32,877 nucleotides of DNA from an uncultured Oscillospiraceae bacterium (GTDB taxonomy: Bacteria; Bacillota; Clostridia; Oscillospirales; Ruminococcaceae): contig CAKSPC010000031.1 in the NCBI GenBank assembly GCA_934481445.1, positions 1 to 32,877 on the forward strand. Direction: 5' to 3'. The notes below the pieces were generated by a model, which was given only the letters and a program-made list of their open reading frames with translations, was not told the DNA's origin and searched no databases. Within the stretch, counting starts at the first letter, position 1. Every line of letters begins with the position of its first letter. The translations under genes were made by a program, and so were the position numbers. Shown here piece after piece: positions 22,114 through 30,588 of the stretch.

Positions 22114-23304
22114 CTATTCAGCATTGTCATGCCGCGAAACGGAAAGCCACCGCTTCCCCGCCGCCTCGATAAGAAGTGCACCCAACGGCGCAGTTACAAG
22201 AATCGCGATGACCGCCGCAGACAGCACCGTCTGCCCGCACGCCATGCCCATTGCAAGGGGCATTCCGCCTATCGCCGCCTGCACCGTCGCCTTTGGGATA
22301 TATGCGAACACGCAGAAAAGACGCTCCTTTGTGCACATTCCCGTTCCGATAAGGCACACCAGCACGCCCGCCGCACGGAACACCAGCGCCCCCGCGATAA
22401 GCAGTATCGTCCCTGTTCCCGCGGAAACCGCCGCGTTGAGGTCCACCGCCGCGCCGACCAGCACGAACAGCATTATCTCCGCGCACAGCCACAGCTTATT
22501 AAGCTTCTGCGCCACCCGCGCCGCGGGTACGGGCGCTTTCTGCCCGAAAAGTATTCCCGCCGCCATGACCGCGACAGTGCCCGAGAAGCCGAAATATCCG
22601 CTTATGATATTCTCCGCAGCAGTCAGCATGAGCGCCGTGCCCATCAGTATTATCACCTTTGCGCTGTCGCGGAGGTGTACCTTTCTGAACACGAATGCAA
22701 GCAATATTCCCGCAAGAGCGCCCGCAGCCGCGCCGCTCAGTATCGACACGGGAACATTCACGATTGCTCCCACGCTGACGCCGCCGCCCTGCTCCAGCCC
22801 CGCAAATACGGAAAACATAACTATAACGAACACATCGTCCATGGAAGCCCCCGCAAGAATAAGCTGCGGGATAAGCTTGTCTGTGCCGCGCCCCTCTTCG
22901 ATAAATCGCAGCATTTTCGGAACTATGACCGCGGGGGAAACCGCGCCCAGTACGGCGCCCATCACCGCCGCCCCGGTGCAGGAAAGCCCCAGCAGCGGCG
23001 GTGCAAGGATTATCGTGCCCGCCATTTCAAAGCACGCGGGAACAAAGCACATCAGCGCGGCGGGTCTGCCCGTTCTTTTAAGCTCGGACGGCTTAATGCT
23101 TATCCCCGCCCGCAGCAGGATTATCACCAGCGCGATCTTGCGCAGATCACCCGAAATGGACAGGAACATATCATCCAGCAGCCCCGGGCAGTTAAGCAGT
23201 ATGCCCGCGGCTATCATTCCGGTAAGCTTCGGCAGGTGCAGCTTTCCGAAAAGCTCCCCGAAAACAAAGCCCGCAAGCAGTACCAGCGCAATGCTCATCA
23301 GCAT
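22114..23304 (-). CDS. Cation:proton antiporter (CPA family)
   Basis: This 396-residue polytopic membrane protein has about 11-12 helices and matches the Na+/H+ exchanger superfamily. Recognisable parts are LPKLTGMIAAGILLNCPG (about residues 25-42), GAVLGAVSPAVIVPKM (about 115-130), the acidic ASMDDVFVIVMFSVF segment (about 150-165) with the paired aspartates typical of electrogenic or CPA2-like members, and YIPKATVQAAIGGMP (about 330-344). It probably exchanges Na+, K+ or Li+ for protons. An AGGAGG site lies 8 nt before the ATG. A long structured leader precedes it. Confidence 0.88.
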   Translation of the reverse strand: MLMSIALVLLAGFVFGELFGKLHLPKLTGMIAAGILLNCPGLLDDMFLSISGDLRKIALVIILLRAGISIKPSELKRTGRPAALMCFVPACFEMAGTIILAPPLLGLSCTGAAVMGAVLGAVSPAVIVPKMLRFIEEGRGTDKLIPQLILAGASMDDVFVIVMFSVFAGLEQGGGVSVGAIVNVPVSILSGAAAGALAGILLAFVFRKVHLRDSAKVIILMGTALMLTAAENIISGYFGFSGTVAVMAAGILFGQKAPVPAARVAQKLNKLWLCAEIMLFVLVGAAVDLNAAVSAGTGTILLIAGALVFRAAGVLVCLIGTGMCTKERLFCVFAYIPKATVQAAIGGMPLAMGMACGQTVLSAAVIAILVTAPLGALLIEAAGKRWLSVSRHDNAE

Positions 23305-23446
23305 AAAAAAATCCTCCTTAAATCACGGGAGAAACGGAAAGACCGACAGTTCTCCCAAATCGGCAGATACCATCGGTCTTGTAAACTTGTATTACAGACG
23401 GTTCGGGGCATACGCCCGCGGGGAGGATGTCATTCCCCTTTATGAC
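23305..23446 (-). ncRNA. Structured leader of the antiporter gene, riboswitch candidate
   Basis: The minus-strand leader of about 140 nt folds into a GGGG...CCCC stem (within 23420-23440), a GGGC/GCCC hairpin (23404-23416), a GUCUGUAA/UUACAAGAC arm (within 23375-23400), and then two competing hairpins: AAGACCGA/UCGGUCUU and GGGAGAA/UUCUCCC just before the ribosome site. The GGGGAAUG start, AACCG joint and CGAUG after the arm recall the crcB (fluoride) motif, but the pseudoknot strands (ACAU, GUAU) pair imperfectly and one hairpin is extra. A structured regulatory leader is well supported; the ligand is not. Confidence 0.5.
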
Positions 23447-23452
23447 AGATTT

Positions 23453-23481
23453 ATTTTATCACATCCGCGCGGAGTTGTCAA
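23453..23481 (-). promoter_or_regulatory. Sigma-A promoter of the antiporter gene
   Basis: On the minus strand TTGACA (23476-23481), a 17-nt spacer and TAAAAT (23453-23458). It lies just past the kdpE-like stop codon, so the antiporter can be transcribed independently of the two-component genes. Confidence 0.83.
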
Positions 23482-23498
23482 GTGCGAAAAATCCGGCG

Positions 23499-24206
23499 TT
23501 ACTTCTCCGCCATGCGGTAGCCCACCCCGACTTCGGTGAGGATATACCGCGGCTCGGCGGGGCGCTTTTCTATTTTTCTGCGGATGTTCGCCATGTTTAC
23601 GCGCAGTATCTGGTTATCGCTGCGTGCGTTGGGTCCCCAGAGCTGCTGGATTATATAGTCATATGTGAGCACCCGCCCCGCAAACTTTGCGAGAAGCGAC
23701 ACGATCTTGTACTCGTTCTGCGTAAGCTCCGCGTCGCGCCCCCCGATGGTAACGCGGCATTTTGCAAAGTCTATCACCATATCGCCGACTTCATACTGTC
23801 CCTCGGGACTTATCTTGGGATTGGTCCCCTCCCCCGCGGCGTGCCGCAGCGCGACCTTTATTCTTGCAAGCAGCTCTGCTTTCCCAAAAGGTTTTGAAAT
23901 GTAATCATCCGCCCCCGCGTCAAGCGCGGCCACCTTGTCTTTTTCCTCACCGCGGGCGGATACAACGATAACAGGCATGGACGACCACTTGCGCAGGCTT
24001 TTTACGACCTCTATGCCGTCCATATCCGGCAGCCCGAGATCAAGCAGCACAACATTGGGACAATGCGAATTTATAAGCTCGATGCCCTCGCGCCCCGTTG
24101 CGGCGGTAAGGACATCATAGCCTGCGTACTCCAGCATAGTGCGCATAAAAAAGCGTATGCTGTTCTCGTCCTCTATGATAAGTATTTTTATCTTGACTTC
24201 AGACAT
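23499..24206 (-). CDS. kdpE: KdpE-like response regulator
   Basis: This 235-residue OmpR/PhoB-type regulator has a receiver domain (residues 5-118) with the phospho-acceptor Asp56 in VVLLDLGLPDMDG and the KPF switch lysine near 105. The winged-helix DNA-binding domain (about 135-233) has LTQNEYKIV, LWGPNA and the KdpE-like ending TEVGVGYRM. The start codon overlaps the kinase stop by one base (TAATG), with GGAGGT before it, so the pair is translationally coupled. No kdpFABC genes are in the window; the direct downstream neighbour is the cation:proton antiporter. Confidence 0.9.
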   Translation of the reverse strand: MSEVKIKILIIEDENSIRFFMRTMLEYAGYDVLTAATGREGIELINSHCPNVVLLDLGLPDMDGIEVVKSLRKWSSMPVIVVSARGEEKDKVAALDAGADDYISKPFGKAELLARIKVALRHAAGEGTNPKISPEGQYEVGDMVIDFAKCRVTIGGRDAELTQNEYKIVSLLAKFAGRVLTYDYIIQQLWGPNARSDNQILRVNMANIRRKIEKRPAEPRYILTEVGVGYRMAEK

Positions 24207-25273
24207 TATTTTACCTCCATATTTTCTTCCAGCGGAAGCGTAAACTCCAGCCGCGCGCCATCTTTCCCGTTGAGGGCACGCAGCTCGCCGCCATGCAGCT
24301 TTATAACGCTTCTGCAGAGCGACAGCCCTATTCCCATGCAGCGCCTGCCGTCAACTACCTTTTCGGCGGGCTTGTATATCATTCCGTCAAAAATATGCTC
24401 CAGCACGTCCTCCGGAAAACCGCCGCCGTTATCCTCAAACGCGAACAGCGCGTATTTATCGTCGGACGACAGCCTTATATTTATCTCGGTGACATTTTTA
24501 CCGTGCACAACGGAGTTTTCGAGGATATTCTTCATCACCTGCTCGACAAGCAGCGCGTCCATCGGGACCATCAGCAGCTCGCTCGGCACGTCAGCATTAA
24601 CGGTTATTTCAGGGTGAGCCGGGCGGAAATTCATGACCACCTCGCCGATGACTTCCTCCGCTGCCTCGGGGCGCTTGCTGACCGCCGTGCCGCTGCTGTC
24701 CACACGGGTTATGGTAAGGATGTTCTCGATGACCTTCATCAGCCATTCCGATTCATCACGCACGTCCTCGATAAGTTTTATCTTTTTCTCCTCGGGGAGT
24801 ATGTCCCTGTTGTCAAGATAGACAGACGCCGCCCCCGCAATGGATGTAAGCGGCGTCCTTATGTCGTGCGATACCGAACGCAGCAGATCCGCGCGGAGTT
24901 TCTCCCGCTCTGCAATGCCTTTGATCTCCGACTGGCGGCGTATGCGGGTCGTAAGCATGCTTATCACCAATGCGGCGCAGAGCGATATCACAAACGTTAT
25001 CGGGTATCTGACTATCGAAGCGTCCAGCACATAGTACGGCTCCATGAACGCCCAGTTTACCATCAGCGTGCTTATCAGAGAGGCAAGAAAGCCCCAGACA
25101 TATCCATTTGTAAATCTCGCGGCGAAAACCACTCCGAGTATGAACACCGGCATGGCGTATGTATCCTCATCCGTGAAATACTGAACGATAAGGCACGTCC
25201 ACGCCGACGCCACCATTATCCCCAGCGTCAGCGCAAGGTCGGTAAACGCCGCCTTTGCCGAATAATTCTTCAT
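24206..25273 (-). CDS. KdpD-like histidine kinase, short form (DUF4118)
   Basis: This 355-residue membrane kinase carries the KdpD four-helix DUF4118 module (about residues 8-108) and a HisKA/HATPase_c core. His136 lies in LLRSVSHDIRTPLTSIAG, the N-box in ILENSVVHG, and the G-boxes are FEDNGGGFP and GIGLSLCRSVIKLHGG. It lacks the N-terminal KdpD and USP domains and the GAF domain of full-length KdpD (about 900 residues). The start at 25273 is chosen because GAGGG precedes it and the membrane module begins at once; an upstream in-frame start at 25333 would lie at the promoter. Confidence 0.88.
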   Translation of the reverse strand: MKNYSAKAAFTDLALTLGIMVASAWTCLIVQYFTDEDTYAMPVFILGVVFAARFTNGYVWGFLASLISTLMVNWAFMEPYYVLDASIVRYPITFVISLCAALVISMLTTRIRRQSEIKGIAEREKLRADLLRSVSHDIRTPLTSIAGAASVYLDNRDILPEEKKIKLIEDVRDESEWLMKVIENILTITRVDSSGTAVSKRPEAAEEVIGEVVMNFRPAHPEITVNADVPSELLMVPMDALLVEQVMKNILENSVVHGKNVTEINIRLSSDDKYALFAFEDNGGGFPEDVLEHIFDGMIYKPAEKVVDGRRCMGIGLSLCRSVIKLHGGELRALNGKDGARLEFTLPLEENMEVK

Positions 25274-25321
25274 ATTGTCTATCCCTCTTCCCAAAACGCG
25301 GCATTTCCCCAATATAGTTTT

Positions 25322-25330
25322 ATTATAGCA
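25322..25330 (-). promoter_or_regulatory. Extended -10 promoter candidate of the kinase-regulator pair
   Basis: On the minus strand TGCTATAAT is an extended -10. A TTGACT occurs only 7 nt upstream and is too close to act as its -35. Confidence 0.5.
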
Positions 25331-25442
25331 CACAAGTCAACAAAAAGGAATAAATTTTCCGTTAAGATGACGAATTTCCGCTGATATTTCTCTGCCTGTC
25401 CGAATAAGGTATAGCATCGACATACGGCGGGGAGGGAAATAA

Positions 25443-27056
25443 ATGGAACTGATATCATTCATAAACGAGAATGTGGTATGGGGAGTTCCTATGCTTGCGG
25501 CAATGCTTTCGACGGGGCTATATTTCAGCCTGCGGACGGGATTTTTTCAGCTTCGGCGCTTCGGGCACTGTATGCGGTCGACGCTGTTTTCCCGCGCGGG
25601 ACGCGAAAAATCCCCGGACGGCTCCGTAAGCCAGTTTCAGGCGATGTGTTCCGCACTTGCCGCAACCCTCGGCACGGGAAACATCGCGGGGGTGTCGGCG
25701 GCGCTGGCTGTGGGCGGCGCCGGGGCGGTGTTCTGGATGTGGGTGTCGGCATTGTTCGGGATGATGACAGGCTACGCCGAAAACGTCCTCGGGATATACT
25801 ATCGAAAAAAGGACTGCGGCGGCGCAATGTGCTACATAAAAAACGGGCTGTCGGAAAAGCGCTTGACAAAAGGCATTGCCGCTCCGCTGGCGGCGATATT
25901 CGCGGTGCTGTGTATGCTGGCTTCTTTTGGCATGGGAAATATGGCGCAGATGAACTCTGCGGCGCAGGCGCTGAAGCTTAACTTCGGCATACCGCAGTGG
26001 ATAACGGGAGTTGTGCTGGCGGGCGCCGCCGCGCTGATAGTATTCGGCGGTGTGAAGCGCATTGCGGCGGTGACGGAAAAGCTGGTGCCGCTGATGTCGG
26101 GATTTTATATGACAGGCGCAGCGTATATTCTTATCGTGAATTTCGAGCGGATGCCGTCGGTTTTCGGCGCGATAATCGACGGAGCATTCGGTATCGGCGC
26201 CGTGGGCGGAGGGATACTCGGCGCAGCGGTCAAACACGCGGTTTCAATGGGGTTCAGACGGGGCGTATTCTCAAACGAAGCGGGGCTTGGCACCTCCGTG
26301 GCGGCGCACGCCTCTTCCTCGGTAAGGGAACCCGCGGTACAGGGTATGTGGAGCATTTTTGAAGTATTTTTCGACACCATCGTAATGTGCTCGCTGACGG
26401 CGTTCGTTCTGCTGGCAAGCCCATGCCGCGCGCCCTCCGCGGAGGAATGCCTTAACAGCGTGACGGCCGAAACGCAGTATTTCCGCCTTACGGACTGCGG
26501 CGCCCTCATAACCGACGGGATACAGCTTCCCGATACCATGCAGTGCCGCACCGCCGGCGGAAAAATACTCACCGCGGAAACAGGCGGGGTGTTTACTTTC
26601 TCCAACGTCCTTACCGTCCGCAGTGTAAGCGCCGCCGACGGTACAGTCGCCGCCGTTATAGAGATCCCCGACGGCGCAGGGCTTGCGACGTATGCTTTTT
26701 CGCAGACATTCGGCGGCGCGGCGGGAAAGCTGCTTGCGATCGCCGTGGTGATGTTCGCGTTTTCGACGGTGGTCGGGTGGAGCCGCTTCGGGTCGGACGC
26801 GGCGGCGTATCTGTTCGGAAAGGGCGCGGCGGCGCCTTTTAAGGTGATATTTGTAATATCCGCCGCGGCGGGCGCCTGCGTGAATATGGGCATTGCGTGG
26901 GGCGTGTCGGATATTCTCAACGGGCTGATGGCGGCGCCTAATCTGTTCGCGGTGCTGTGTCTTTCCAAAAAAGTGCTGAAGATAACGCAGAATTATTCCG
27001 ACAGGGTGTTCCGCGGAAAAAATATCCCCCCCATGCTGTCGGCTTATGACGAATAA
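25443..27056 (+). CDS. Sodium:alanine symporter family protein (AGCS)
   Basis: This 537-residue polytopic inner-membrane protein imports alanine or glycine with Na+. Family motifs are TGFFQLRRF (about residue 32), ALAATLGTGNIAGVSAAL (71-88), FWMWVSALFGMMTGYAENVLG (97-117) and RRGVFSNEAGLGTSVAAHA (272-290). A segment of about 80 residues (327-410) containing three cysteines and beta-rich sequence stands where most members have a short loop, and explains the length beyond the usual 440-490. A GGAGGG site precedes the ATG. It is divergent from the KdpD-like kinase gene. Confidence 0.92.
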   Translation: MELISFINENVVWGVPMLAAMLSTGLYFSLRTGFFQLRRFGHCMRSTLFSRAGREKSPDGSVSQFQAMCSALAATLGTGNIAGVSAALAVGGAGAVFWMWVSALFGMMTGYAENVLGIYYRKKDCGGAMCYIKNGLSEKRLTKGIAAPLAAIFAVLCMLASFGMGNMAQMNSAAQALKLNFGIPQWITGVVLAGAAALIVFGGVKRIAAVTEKLVPLMSGFYMTGAAYILIVNFERMPSVFGAIIDGAFGIGAVGGGILGAAVKHAVSMGFRRGVFSNEAGLGTSVAAHASSSVREPAVQGMWSIFEVFFDTIVMCSLTAFVLLASPCRAPSAEECLNSVTAETQYFRLTDCGALITDGIQLPDTMQCRTAGGKILTAETGGVFTFSNVLTVRSVSAADGTVAAVIEIPDGAGLATYAFSQTFGGAAGKLLAIAVVMFAFSTVVGWSRFGSDAAAYLFGKGAAAPFKVIFVISAAAGACVNMGIAWGVSDILNGLMAAPNLFAVLCLSKKVLKITQNYSDRVFRGKNIPPMLSAYDE

Positions 27057-27061
27057 GGCTA

Positions 27062-27090
27062 TTTACAAATCCGCGCGGCAATGCTATAAT
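27062..27090 (+). promoter_or_regulatory. Sigma-A promoter of the RlmD-like gene
   Basis: TTTACA (27062-27067), a 17-nt spacer and TATAAT (27085-27090), with an extended TGC just before the -10. Confidence 0.8.
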
Positions 27091-27130
27091 GTATATAAAT
27101 AATCAACACGAACGAAAAGGAAGTTGAAAA

Positions 27131-28285
27131 ATGGCAGATGAAATAAAATGTCCCGCCGCGAAAAAGTGCAGCGGGTGCCAGCTATCTAATATGACCTACG
27201 CGCAGCAGCTCGAATGGAAACAGAAGGATGTTGAGAAGCTGCTTGGCGGCTTCGGAAAGGTAAACCCGATAATCCCAATGGAAACCCCATACGGATACCG
27301 CTGCAAGGTTCAGGCGGTGTTCCGCAGCGACAAAAACGGGAAGATTATTTCGGGGGTATATCAGTCGTCGCGGGGCGGTATAGTCGGAATAGACCGCTGT
27401 ATGGTGAACGACCCACGCGCGGATGAAATAATCCTCGGGATAAAGGAGCTGATGCGGTCATTCAAAATCCAGCCATGGAATCCGGGAACGGAACGCGGAT
27501 TTCTGAAGCATGTTCTCATCCGGATAGGAAAGCGCACGGGAGAGATACTTGTTACATTTGTCGGCGGGAGCACAATGTTCCCGAAAAAGCACGACTTCAC
27601 CGCGGCACTGGTGAAGAAATACCCCGCGATAACTTCGGTTACGTTTTCGGTCAACACAGATCCCGAGATGATGCTGCCGGGGCAGCATATCGGGGTGCTG
27701 TACGGAAACGGATACATCATCGACGAAATATGCGGGAAGAAATTCAGAATATCGCCGCAGTCGTTCTATCAGGTCAACCCCGTGCAGGCGGAGCGGCTGT
27801 ACGAGTATGCGATAAACGCCGCGGAGCTGAGCGGCAGTGAAACCATCCTCGACGCATACAGCGGCACCGGCACGATAGGGATAATCGCCTCGGACAAGGC
27901 GGCGAGTGTTCAGGGGGTAGAATACAACGCATCCGCCGTCCGCGACGCGGTGCAGAACAGCAAACTCAACGGGCTTACAAGGAACATTTCGTTCAACCGC
28001 GGCGACGCGGGCGAATACCTCCGCGCACGCGCCGCGAAAAACGCGCACTTTGACGCGGTATTCATGGATCCTGCCCGTGCGGGCGCGGACAGGAAGTTCC
28101 TGAGGGCGCTGAATGCGGTCTGCCCCGAAAAAATAATTTATATCTCCTGCAACCCTGCGACGTTATCGCGCGATTTGAAGTCTCTTACGGGAAATTATGA
28201 TATTACGGAGATACAGCCGTTTGATATGTTTCCGCATACGCGGCATGTGGAGTGCGTGGTTTCGATGTCAAGGAAAGCGGAGTAA
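27131..28285 (+). CDS. rlmD: 23S rRNA (uracil-C5)-methyltransferase, RlmD/RumA family
   Basis: This 384-residue enzyme transfers a methyl group from SAM to C5 of a uridine in 23S rRNA. The N-terminus has CPAAKKCSGCQ, matching three of the cysteines of the family iron-sulfur cluster, and no TRAM domain is seen. Later motifs are SPQSFYQVNP (about residue 211), the SAM motif LDAYSGTGTIGI (about 240), FMDPARAG (about 312) and the catalytic cysteine in SCNPATLSRDL (about 340). Firmicutes often have a dual-specificity RlmCD, so the target uridine is not certain. It forms its own transcription unit. Confidence 0.88.
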   Translation: MADEIKCPAAKKCSGCQLSNMTYAQQLEWKQKDVEKLLGGFGKVNPIIPMETPYGYRCKVQAVFRSDKNGKIISGVYQSSRGGIVGIDRCMVNDPRADEIILGIKELMRSFKIQPWNPGTERGFLKHVLIRIGKRTGEILVTFVGGSTMFPKKHDFTAALVKKYPAITSVTFSVNTDPEMMLPGQHIGVLYGNGYIIDEICGKKFRISPQSFYQVNPVQAERLYEYAINAAELSGSETILDAYSGTGTIGIIASDKAASVQGVEYNASAVRDAVQNSKLNGLTRNISFNRGDAGEYLRARAAKNAHFDAVFMDPARAGADRKFLRALNAVCPEKIIYISCNPATLSRDLKSLTGNYDITEIQPFDMFPHTRHVECVVSMSRKAE

Positions 28286-28408
28286 ATCGGGATATGCGGC
28301 TTAACGTTGCGAGAGGGAGAGATGTTACAGTTTTGAAACAGGGTTCACTATTTCAAATTGTTTCATTAAACCGTTGACGTTTACTTAAAGCGGAATACCG
28401 ATATCATG

Positions 28409-29530
28409 TTATTTAAGTATTTCCCCGGGGACCTCATCCGCCATCCTCTTGTATCCTGCCTTGCTCGGGTGGAGATGGTCGCCGCTGTCGTATTTCGGAA
28501 GCATTCTTGTGGGACGCTCGGGGTCAGCCAGCGCCCTGTCGAAATCAATGCAGCCGTCGATAAGTTCCGTGGAGCGTATCCAATCATTGAACCGCGCCCT
28601 TACCTCCTCGCGGAACGGCGCGTAAGTCCTCCAGCCCTCGATGGGAAGCAGCGTGCCGACATACACCTTGTAGCCTATCTGACGCGCCTCGCTGATGTAA
28701 TACTTCATCATCCCGATAAGCTCCTCCGCCGTGGGCATATCGCTCATGGGACGGAACGGGTTTACCTCCGTTCCGACAGGATGGATTATATCGTTTATTC
28801 CATGCTGGATTATCACTGTATCGGCGCCGTCCGTCGGTATTTCATGAAGGAAACGCTTCTTCCCTTTCAACCCGTAGGATTCGTATGTGATGCAGCTGTA
28901 TTCGCGCAGCATTCTCGTGCCGCTCGCCGCGCGGCGGATGACCGCGGTGTGAAGCTTTTCCTCGGTATTGCAGCGCAGTGTCAGATACTCCGGCCAGTCC
29001 TGCGCGGTTATGGAGTCCCCGTAGCATACCACCGTGCGGTTTTCCTCAGAGGTAAGCACGGAAACATTGCTGAGGAAATATATCATGCTTATCCCGCGCT
29101 CTATATCCTTGGGGATAAGCTCGGTTTCGGTCATGTCCCCCATGGCATAGTACCCCTCCGTAAGGGGGCCGCTTGTGTACACCGCCGAGCGGAGCTGAGT
29201 AAAATCCCTGAACCAGAAGCTGACGGTGATAAGGCTCTGCGGCTCGATATCGCAGGCAAGCTCATCGGAAACGGTATTGCCGCCCGCGCCGATAGTGACC
29301 TCCCGCCTGCCGTCAAAGGTAACGGGGTAAAATTTTCCTCCGATGAAAACGGTCACGCGGTCGAACGTGACAGGCTCCGTGCCGCAGAAATTATCGAACG
29401 TGAGCCTTAAAGCCCTGCCGCCGAACTGAGTATATATCGGATAGCGGAATGTAAGATTTTTGTTGTAGCTTTCGGGGCGGTTCTCGCTGATGGAAATTGC
29501 GTTGCCCCATACGCTTGCCCAGTGATCCAT
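28409..29530 (-). CDS. SGNH/GDSL hydrolase family protein
   Basis: This 373-residue protein without a signal peptide has an N-terminal beta-rich domain (about 1-150, FGGRALRLTFDN) and a C-terminal SGNH hydrolase domain (about 165-373): catalytic Ser in CYGDSIT, Gly in AASGTR, Asn in QHGINDI, and Asp/His in SGDHLHPSKAGYKRMA. It probably removes acyl groups from carbohydrate; the two-domain form resembles carbohydrate esterases. The start at 29530 is used because AGAGG lies 8 nt before it, whereas the longer frame from 29560 would begin at the predicted transcript start. Confidence 0.9.
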   Translation of the reverse strand: MDHWASVWGNAISISENRPESYNKNLTFRYPIYTQFGGRALRLTFDNFCGTEPVTFDRVTVFIGGKFYPVTFDGRREVTIGAGGNTVSDELACDIEPQSLITVSFWFRDFTQLRSAVYTSGPLTEGYYAMGDMTETELIPKDIERGISMIYFLSNVSVLTSEENRTVVCYGDSITAQDWPEYLTLRCNTEEKLHTAVIRRAASGTRMLREYSCITYESYGLKGKKRFLHEIPTDGADTVIIQHGINDIIHPVGTEVNPFRPMSDMPTAEELIGMMKYYISEARQIGYKVYVGTLLPIEGWRTYAPFREEVRARFNDWIRSTELIDGCIDFDRALADPERPTRMLPKYDSGDHLHPSKAGYKRMADEVPGEILK

Positions 29531-29571
29531 TGTTGTGCCTCTTTCTTCTGTATAATTCATATCCGAAAGAT

Positions 29572-29600
29572 ATTATATAACCAAAGCGGAAAAAAGTCAA
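29572..29600 (-). promoter_or_regulatory. Sigma-A promoter of the SGNH hydrolase gene
   Basis: On the minus strand TTGACT (29595-29600), a 17-nt spacer and TATAAT (29572-29577). Confidence 0.85.
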
Positions 29601-29688
29601 TCGGCAGAATGTACAGTTTTTTCGCAAAGCGCATTTCCCCCGTTCTCCGCAGGAAATATACCGTATTCGGCGGCGTTATGTATATGCG

Positions 29689-30459
29689 CTATTTTGCATA
29701 TTTATTGCGCAGCCGCGCCATGATATCCTCCATCTCGAAGGAGCTTTTCATGCTCTCGTCCTTATGCACGCCGTCCTGCTCCATCCATCTTGATATGGAA
29801 GCATACATATTACCGCCCGTTCTGCCGCTTTTTTCCTGCCATGCATGATAGCGCTGCTCGTAATTGTCAACAGCGGCGGAGCCGTATCTGGAGATGAGTT
29901 CTTCGCGGGGATTTGAGGGAGAGGGAGAAGCGGGCGGCGAAGCCGCAGTGCATTCGCTTTCCTTTTCTTCGGTTATGTTTAGTTCGCTTTCCTTTACTTT
30001 ACTTGTTGGCGGAATGTATGCAGTTTCGTCCTCGATGTATGCATTTACTTCTTCAATGACGACAGGCGGTGCGGCGTCATTTCCGGCAAAGCATTCCAGC
30101 ACATACTCGGGGCGGGAAAAGACCTGTCTGCGGCGTTTTGCAACGTTCATAAAGCGCTTTTGTATGCCGTGGGATGTCAGTATTCCGAATTTTTCGAGCA
30201 TTTCGCCGTCAAATATGCCCTCCCTCACCGCCGCGGCGACAACGCTGCGCAGGGTGGCGCTGTCGGCGCCTATCTGCCGTGCAAACAGCAGCGCGGTGCG
30301 GTCGTTCCATTCGCAGTAGTAGCCCAGTCCGCCGTATATCTTCTGATAAAGCTTTACGATGATTGCAAAGCCCTCCAGCCCGAATTCCGCCTCTATCATG
30401 GGGATCTTGTCGTCGTCGAAATGGCAGTCCAGCGGTACAAAAGGAATTCCGTCAGCCAT
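29689..30459 (-). CDS. DUF4373 (Lin1244/Lin1753-type) replisome-organiser-like protein
   Basis: This 256-residue protein opens with the domain seen in phage and plasmid replisome organisers: PFVPLDCHFDDDKIPMIEAEFGLEGFAIIVKLYQKIY, then YYCEWND and FDGEMLEKFGILTSHGIQKRF (about 95-120). A Ser/Pro/Glu-rich linker covers about 150-195, and a short C-terminal region has YHAWQEKSGRTGGNMYASISRWM, as in DnaD-like loaders. An AAGGAGG site precedes the ATG. No other phage genes are nearby, so it is either a domesticated remnant or a chromosomal family member. An ATGAC/GTCAT hairpin (30479-30493) sits just upstream of the ribosome site. Confidence 0.85.
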   Translation of the reverse strand: MADGIPFVPLDCHFDDDKIPMIEAEFGLEGFAIIVKLYQKIYGGLGYYCEWNDRTALLFARQIGADSATLRSVVAAAVREGIFDGEMLEKFGILTSHGIQKRFMNVAKRRRQVFSRPEYVLECFAGNDAAPPVVIEEVNAYIEDETAYIPPTSKVKESELNITEEKESECTAASPPASPSPSNPREELISRYGSAAVDNYEQRYHAWQEKSGRTGGNMYASISRWMEQDGVHKDESMKSSFEMEDIMARLRNKYAK

Positions 30460-30557
30460 GTTTATACCTCCTTGTGAAATGACGCGCAGTCATCTCTTAT
30501 TTTCAAGGGTATGATACCGCCGGCGGAACTGCAAATAACTGCAATGTGCAGAAAAAC

Positions 30558-30586
30558 AAAAAAATCCCGCCCAGAACAGGCGGGAT
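30558..30586 (-). terminator. Terminator hairpin, left duplicate at repeat copy 3
   Basis: ATCCCGCC (30564-30571) pairs with GGCGGGAT (30579-30586). On the minus strand seven T follow (30558-30564), then GTTTTTC. This copy holds the functional T-tract for transcripts coming from the Rnf side. Confidence 0.75.
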
Positions 30587-30588
30587 CA

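Noticed and set aside
22103..23539. Long open frames (up to 478 codons) on the plus strand
   Set aside because: They lie antisense to the antiporter gene and its leader, with low-complexity Ser/Ala/Arg composition and no ribosome site.
28286..28408. Possible terminator between the rlmD-like and SGNH genes
   Set aside because: Only weak pairings such as TTTGAAA/TTTCAAA with long loops are visible; not strong enough to list as a feature.
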